Assembly: GCA_016875255.1 (NCBI GenBank)
Contig: VGRU01000159.1
Coordinates: 1-8,489 of the forward strand
Length of the DNA stretch: 8,489 nucleotides
Direction of reading: 5' to 3'
Source of the DNA: Deltaproteobacteria bacterium
GTDB taxonomy: Bacteria > Desulfobacterota > BSN033 > UBA1163
The notes under the pieces are model-generated. The model was not told where the DNA came from and searched no databases. It saw only the letters and a list, made by a program, of their open reading frames with translations. Shown in pieces: positions 5,115 to 8,489 of this stretch (position 1 is its first letter; every line of letters starts with the position of its first letter). A program made the position numbers and the translations under genes.

Positions 5115-6440
5115 TTATTTTCCCCATCCCGGAAAGGGAAAGATGACATCGGCCGTCTTTATCCCTGCCGGAAAGACAATCTGCTTTGCCATTCCCTCGA
5201 TGGCCACCTGATTGGGAAGAAGTCTTCTCCCTTCAGCCTTCTGCCACTGGATGAGGTTGGTTGTCTTTCCGACCTGCCAACCCGAATCCGGATGGCCAAG
5301 GGGATTGACTTCATATTCGCCGAAGATAGTGGTGGTCTTGATCGAATACAACTTATCCCTCAGCGCCTTCTTGTCCTCGATATTGCCCACCTCCTTGACC
5401 GCCCGCTCCAGGATCTGCCCTGCGGCAAAGCCGGCGGCGGCATGGTAGGAAGGTTCGCTTTTATACTCTTTCAGATAGGCGGTGTAAAAATCGAGGTTTC
5501 CAGGTGTTTTGACAAAGGGCTCCCAGAATGTCTCTCCTGTGACATAATTGGCATCCCCTTTCAGCGATTTAGTAAAATCGGCAATCGAAGGTCCAACCAG
5601 GAACCCAAACATTTTCGGTGTAGCATTGACAGCCTTTGCCGCCTTCACCAATCCGATCGAATCAGGGAGATATCCTCCTCCGATGATCAGATCAGGCTTC
5701 TGCGACCATGCCTTCGACATCATGGGCTCCCAGTCTGCTGTCTCTTTTGGATAGGCCTCGTCGAGCACCACCTGCATTCCCATCTCTTTGGCCTTTACCA
5801 CAAGAGGTCGGGTTGCTCCGATGGGAAAGGCTGTATCGGAATAGATGAAGGCCGCAGTCTTTGCCCCTTTCTCTTTTCCAAGCATGAGGCATCCGTAGAG
5901 ATTCTTCCAGGCCGGAGGAAGCACACCCACAAACCACTCCCTCTTTTTTCCCTCCCAGATGACCGGCGCATTGGCCAGTGGAGTGATGATGGGGATTTTG
6001 TAATCCTCCGCCAGAGGCGCAATGGCATTGGAGACCGCACTTCCGTAAGGTCCAAGGATCAGATCGACCTTGTCCGAGACGACCAGTTTTCGAATCAATT
6101 TAATCGCCTCGCTGGGGTCGCTCTTATCATCATAGACGACAAACTCCACCTGCCTTCCGAGAAGTCCTGGCCCCGGACATCCCAGTTTCTCCACCTCGCC
6201 AAAGGTGCAGCCTCTCTCATTGATGACCTTCCCCCAGAGTTTATACCCGCCGACCTCCAATTCTCCTTCGCGTGCCCATGCTCCGGTCAGGGAGATGGCG
6301 ACCCCGATCTTGAGAGGGCCTTTCGGCTGTGCAAACGCCGTCTTTCCCGCAAAGCCGCCCATGCCCAGGGCTGCCGTTCCAATAATTGTTCCCTTTAAAA
6401 AATCCCTTCTGCTCAATCCTTTCTTGTCCTCTTTTTTCAT
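5115..6440 (-). CDS. Tat-exported periplasmic substrate-binding protein of a LivK-type ABC transporter
   Basis: This protein captures the ligand in the periplasm and delivers it to LivHM. The 441-residue precursor begins with a twin-arginine signal: SRRDFLK (10-16), a hydrophobic stretch, then AFA with predicted cleavage after Ala37. The mature part has the type I periplasmic-binding (Peripla_BP_6) layout: LKIGVAISLTGAWAREGE (43-60), LLGRQVEFVVYDDKSDP, LILGPYGSAVSNAIAPLAE and IPIITPLANAP. A short insertion before LLGR carries Cys78 and Cys88, which might form a disulfide. The family binds amino acids, amides, aromatic acids and other small ligands, so the substrate cannot be read from the sequence. 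It lies 65 bp after the CoA ligase gene and has the strongest ribosome site in the operon. Confidence 0.92.
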   Translation of the reverse strand: MKKEDKKGLSRRDFLKGTIIGTAALGMGGFAGKTAFAQPKGPLKIGVAISLTGAWAREGELEVGGYKLWGKVINERGCTFGEVEKLGCPGPGLLGRQVEFVVYDDKSDPSEAIKLIRKLVVSDKVDLILGPYGSAVSNAIAPLAEDYKIPIITPLANAPVIWEGKKREWFVGVLPPAWKNLYGCLMLGKEKGAKTAAFIYSDTAFPIGATRPLVVKAKEMGMQVVLDEAYPKETADWEPMMSKAWSQKPDLIIGGGYLPDSIGLVKAAKAVNATPKMFGFLVGPSIADFTKSLKGDANYVTGETFWEPFVKTPGNLDFYTAYLKEYKSEPSYHAAAGFAAGQILERAVKEVGNIEDKKALRDKLYSIKTTTIFGEYEVNPLGHPDSGWQVGKTTNLIQWQKAEGRRLLPNQVAIEGMAKQIVFPAGIKTADVIFPFPGWGK

Positions 6441-6448
6441 ATCGATTC

Positions 6449-6455
6449 CCTCCTT
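6449..6455 (-). promoter_or_regulatory. Strong Shine-Dalgarno of the binding-protein gene
   Basis: On the minus strand AAGGAGG lies 8 bases before the ATG at 6440. It confirms that start and contrasts with the weak sites of livH, livM and livG, consistent with higher synthesis of the binding protein than of the membrane subunits. Confidence 0.85.
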
Positions 6456-6505
6456 ATCAGAAGACTTATAAACAAATCGACATTAACAAACTTTTCCTTT
6501 TCCTG

Positions 6506-8173
6506 TCAATTGGATGTAGAACGATCACCCTGCTTCTCAATCTCTCTGCTTTTTAACTCCGCTCTCCTGATCTTGCCGGTGGTCGTCTTTGGCAATTCCC
6601 TTAAAAACTGCAGCTCCTGGGGGCATTTCTGGGGGTCCAATTTCTCACTTGCATATTTCAGGATCTCCCGGGAAAGCTTATCCGAGGGCTGGCTGGAAGC
6701 CTTTAGCGCAACAAATGCCTTAATCTTTTCACCCGTTTTTTCAATGGGGATGCCTACGACTGCCGCCTCCATGACCGCAGGATGTTCGAGTAGAATTTTC
6801 TCCACTTCGAGGGGGGCAACGGTCTGAGAGGCTGTCTTAATTAGTTCTTTATCCCTTCCGACGAACCAGAAATATCCTTCCTCATCCCTGTAGGCTTTGT
6901 CGCCGGCAAAATACCAGTCTCCCCGAAAGGCCTTGGCCATGGCCTGAGGGTTTTTCCAGTATTCTTTCATCAATCCCGGGGGCCTTTCAGGTTCTATTTT
7001 TAGAGCAACATAGCCTTCGGTCAAAGGAGACATCTCCCTTCCCTGTTCATCCACGACAGCCATGGTGTGGCCGGGCGTGGGAAGGCCGATGGAGCCATAC
7101 CGGATGGGTTTGCAGCGGAAATTTGCAAGGAGGGCAACGGTTTCCGACTGTCCATAAAATTCATAGAGGTCAAGCCCTGTTCCTTCTTTCCAGGCCTTGA
7201 CAATCTCGGGGGTTAAGGGTTCGCCGGCACATAGGCTGAGACGAAGGTTCTCAAGATCGTAACTCCGAAGGTCTTCCTGAATGAGCATCCGGTAAACACC
7301 GGGAGAGGCGCAGAAGGTGGTGACACCAAATCGTTCGATCACGCCCAGTGAGATCTTCGGATTAAAACCCCCGATGGGATTTCGCTGAAGCACTGCGGCT
7401 CCGCAGATCCACTGTCCGAAGAGTTTTCCAAAGGCTGTTTTGGCCCATCCGGTATCCGCCACTGCCATATGGAGGTCCGTGGACCGGAGATCGTCCACAT
7501 ACTTTCCTGTGACAATATGAGCGAGAGGATAGGCGTGGGTGTGAAGAACCATCTTGGGATAGGATTCAGTGCCCGAAGTGAAGAAGATGAGAAGCGGGTC
7601 TGTGCTTCTGGTCCTGCCCACTGTCCTTTGATCCAGTTTGGCAGAAGCGTTGTTCATCGCTCCCTCATATTCGGTCCATCCGTGGCATTTGCCTCCCACG
7701 ACAATATAATGCCTGAGCGAAGAACATTCGTGCTGAACCTCAGCAACTTTGGTGACATGTTCCATGCTGGTAACGGCTAAGATGGCTTCGGACTGATTAA
7801 CCCTGAACTTGACATCCTCGGAAGTCACCAGGACAGAAGTGGGCATAGGGATCACCCCCAACTTGATCATCCCCATCATGGCCACATACCATTCCGGGAT
7901 CCGGGGAAGCATGAGCAGAACCCGGTCTCCTTTCTTGATCCCCATCTTGAGAAGGAGATTGGCGAACTGATTGGAGAGCCTCATCAAATCGTAGAAGGTG
8001 TGTCTGACAGCGTGAAGCCCGGTATCATCGACAGAGATGAGGGCCAGTTTGGTCCGGTCTTCAGCCCATCGGTCGATCCCGTCAAAGCCGAAGTTATAAT
8101 ACTCCGGAATCTCCCACTTGAATTCGCGATAGGTCTTTTCATAATCGATAAGATTGGGAATGATGTCTCTCAT
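6506..8173 (-). CDS. AMP-forming acyl-CoA synthetase, ACSM/benzoate-CoA ligase-like
   Basis: This protein would activate a carboxylic acid with ATP and CoA through an acyl-adenylate, giving acyl-CoA, AMP and pyrophosphate. The 555-residue product has the ANL-family order: P-loop FTSGTESYPKMV (198-209), the ACSM-like DTGWAKTAFGKLFGQWICGA (240-259), YEFYGQSET (337-345), Asp425 in YFAGDKAYRD, the hinge segment GRDKELIK (439-446) and catalytic Lys534 in TTTGKIRR. Two places deviate: TTG of the P-loop is ESY, and the usual GYR after the hinge is SQT (449-451). I start at the ATG at 8173 because GGAGAAGAGAG precedes it; a TTG at 8194 and an ATG at 8188 are in frame. First gene of the operon. Its substrate is probably linked to what the transporter imports (inference). 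Confidence 0.88.
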   Translation of the reverse strand: MRDIIPNLIDYEKTYREFKWEIPEYYNFGFDGIDRWAEDRTKLALISVDDTGLHAVRHTFYDLMRLSNQFANLLLKMGIKKGDRVLLMLPRIPEWYVAMMGMIKLGVIPMPTSVLVTSEDVKFRVNQSEAILAVTSMEHVTKVAEVQHECSSLRHYIVVGGKCHGWTEYEGAMNNASAKLDQRTVGRTRSTDPLLIFFTSGTESYPKMVLHTHAYPLAHIVTGKYVDDLRSTDLHMAVADTGWAKTAFGKLFGQWICGAAVLQRNPIGGFNPKISLGVIERFGVTTFCASPGVYRMLIQEDLRSYDLENLRLSLCAGEPLTPEIVKAWKEGTGLDLYEFYGQSETVALLANFRCKPIRYGSIGLPTPGHTMAVVDEQGREMSPLTEGYVALKIEPERPPGLMKEYWKNPQAMAKAFRGDWYFAGDKAYRDEEGYFWFVGRDKELIKTASQTVAPLEVEKILLEHPAVMEAAVVGIPIEKTGEKIKAFVALKASSQPSDKLSREILKYASEKLDPQKCPQELQFLRELPKTTTGKIRRAELKSREIEKQGDRSTSN

Positions 8174-8219
8174 AACTCTCTTCTCCATTTCCAAAGAAAG
8201 AGATATAATGGGTCACAGC

Positions 8220-8235
8220 ATCATTATACGATGAT
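8220..8235. promoter_or_regulatory. Short inverted repeat overlapping the operon -10, candidate operator
   Basis: ATCAT (8220-8224) and ATGAT (8231-8235) form 5-bp inverted arms around TATACG. They cover the -10 hexamer of the minus-strand promoter in the divergent intergenic region, a typical repressor position. The arms are short, so chance is possible. Confidence 0.35.
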
Positions 8236-8252
8236 ATTCCAAACTCGTTCAA
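8223..8252 (-). promoter_or_regulatory. Sigma70-like promoter of the CoA ligase-liv operon
   Basis: Reading the minus strand, TTGAAC (8252-8247) and a perfect TATAAT (8228-8223) are separated by 18 bp. The predicted start, near 8216, gives a leader of about 40 bases before the ATG at 8173. This is the only well-formed promoter I see between the two divergent genes. Confidence 0.6.
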
Positions 8253-8279
8253 CACAAATCGCTTGTTAAGGGGGATGCA

Positions 8280-8489
8280 ATGAAGAGATTTGTCGAACTG
8301 AACCATATTCTCGAAGATGGCATGATGGCTTACCCTGGTCTGCCACGGCCCAAGATCGGGGCCTTTCTTGACCATCAAGCGTCACGATCCCGTTATGAAG
8401 GTCAGGCGGAATTTTATCTTGGGAAAGTGGAGATGGTCTGCAATGTCGGGACTTATCTGGATAGCCCATTCCACCGCTTTCCTGATCAG
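8280..8489 (+). CDS. Cyclase/kynurenine-formamidase-family protein, N-terminal part
   Basis: Seventy codons are visible before the window ends. The start MKRFVELNHILEDGMMAYPG and the later NVGTYLDSPFHRF match the opening and the signature region of the cyclase family (PF04199: kynurenine formamidase, isatin hydrolase and uncharacterised relatives), metal-dependent amide or lactam hydrolases. The usual signature is HxGTHxDxPxH. Here the first His is Asn55 and the second is Tyr59, while Asp61 and His65 remain, so metal binding may be altered or this is a divergent subgroup. A ribosome site (AAGGGGG, 8268-8274) supports the ATG. It is divergent from the CoA ligase gene with an 86- to 106-bp gap depending on the ligase start, suggesting shared control. 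The reaction is unknown. Confidence 0.8.
   Translation, partial: MKRFVELNHILEDGMMAYPGLPRPKIGAFLDHQASRSRYEGQAEFYLGKVEMVCNVGTYLDSPFHRFPDQ

Noticed and set aside
5292..6398. Long plus-strand open frame (368 codons) antisense to the binding-protein gene
   Set aside because: It lies wholly opposite a gene with a clear Tat signal and family motifs. Its own translation has no recognisable domain, so it is a codon-bias shadow.
8236..8279. Plus-strand promoter for the cyclase-family gene
   Set aside because: No pair of -35/-10 hexamers at acceptable spacing was found upstream of the ribosome site, so none is annotated.
8139..8469. Minus-strand open frames at the right end
   Set aside because: They are antisense to the cyclase-family start and cross the divergent promoter; no ribosome site or domain supports them.

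Overview
The window reads as chromosomal DNA of a Gram-negative, metabolically versatile bacterium. A member of Desulfobacterota (the old Deltaproteobacteria) is my best guess. It rests on the LivKHMGF/CoA-ligase gene set, the Tat-exported binding protein and intergenic palindromic repeat families that I associate with that group. That is recollection, not a search, so the taxonomy is only moderately supported.

Left region (1-967, genes on +): the start looks like the edge of an integron gene-cassette array. Positions 68-130 fold as an integron attC site: R''/R' boxes GCATAAC/GTTATGT, L''/L' arms and one extrahelical base. The stop codon of a truncated upstream reading frame lies inside the R'' box, as is common in cassettes. 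The next cassette carries its own promoter-like sequence and an overlapping hicA-hicB toxin-antitoxin pair (206-779). Both genes are broken: hicA by an in-frame TGA and a one-base deletion, hicB by a one-base insertion. No second attC follows; positions 780-967 instead hold short GC-rich palindromes.

Main region (968-8173, genes on -): six genes read leftward as one apparent transcription unit. The order is an ACSM-like acyl-CoA synthetase, a Tat-exported periplasmic binding protein, permeases LivH and LivM, and ATPases LivG and LivF. A sigma70-like promoter (TTGAAC-N18-TATAAT) lies at 8223-8252. The unit is interrupted by two repeat-rich gaps. One is a ~295-bp nested palindrome between the binding-protein gene and livH. 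The other is a ~465-bp mosaic of nested inverted repeats between livH and livM. Together the genes would bind an organic acid or amino-acid-like ligand in the periplasm, import it with ATP and activate a carboxylic acid to its CoA thioester.

Right edge (8280-8489, +): the first 70 codons of a divergent cyclase/kynurenine-formamidase-family gene, with two metal-ligand histidines of the family motif replaced. It shares the intergenic region with the CoA ligase and may belong to the same catabolic locus.

Most noteworthy are the attC-linked, decayed hicAB cassette, the two nested palindromic elements inside the transport operon, and the atypical core motifs of the CoA ligase and the cyclase-family protein.
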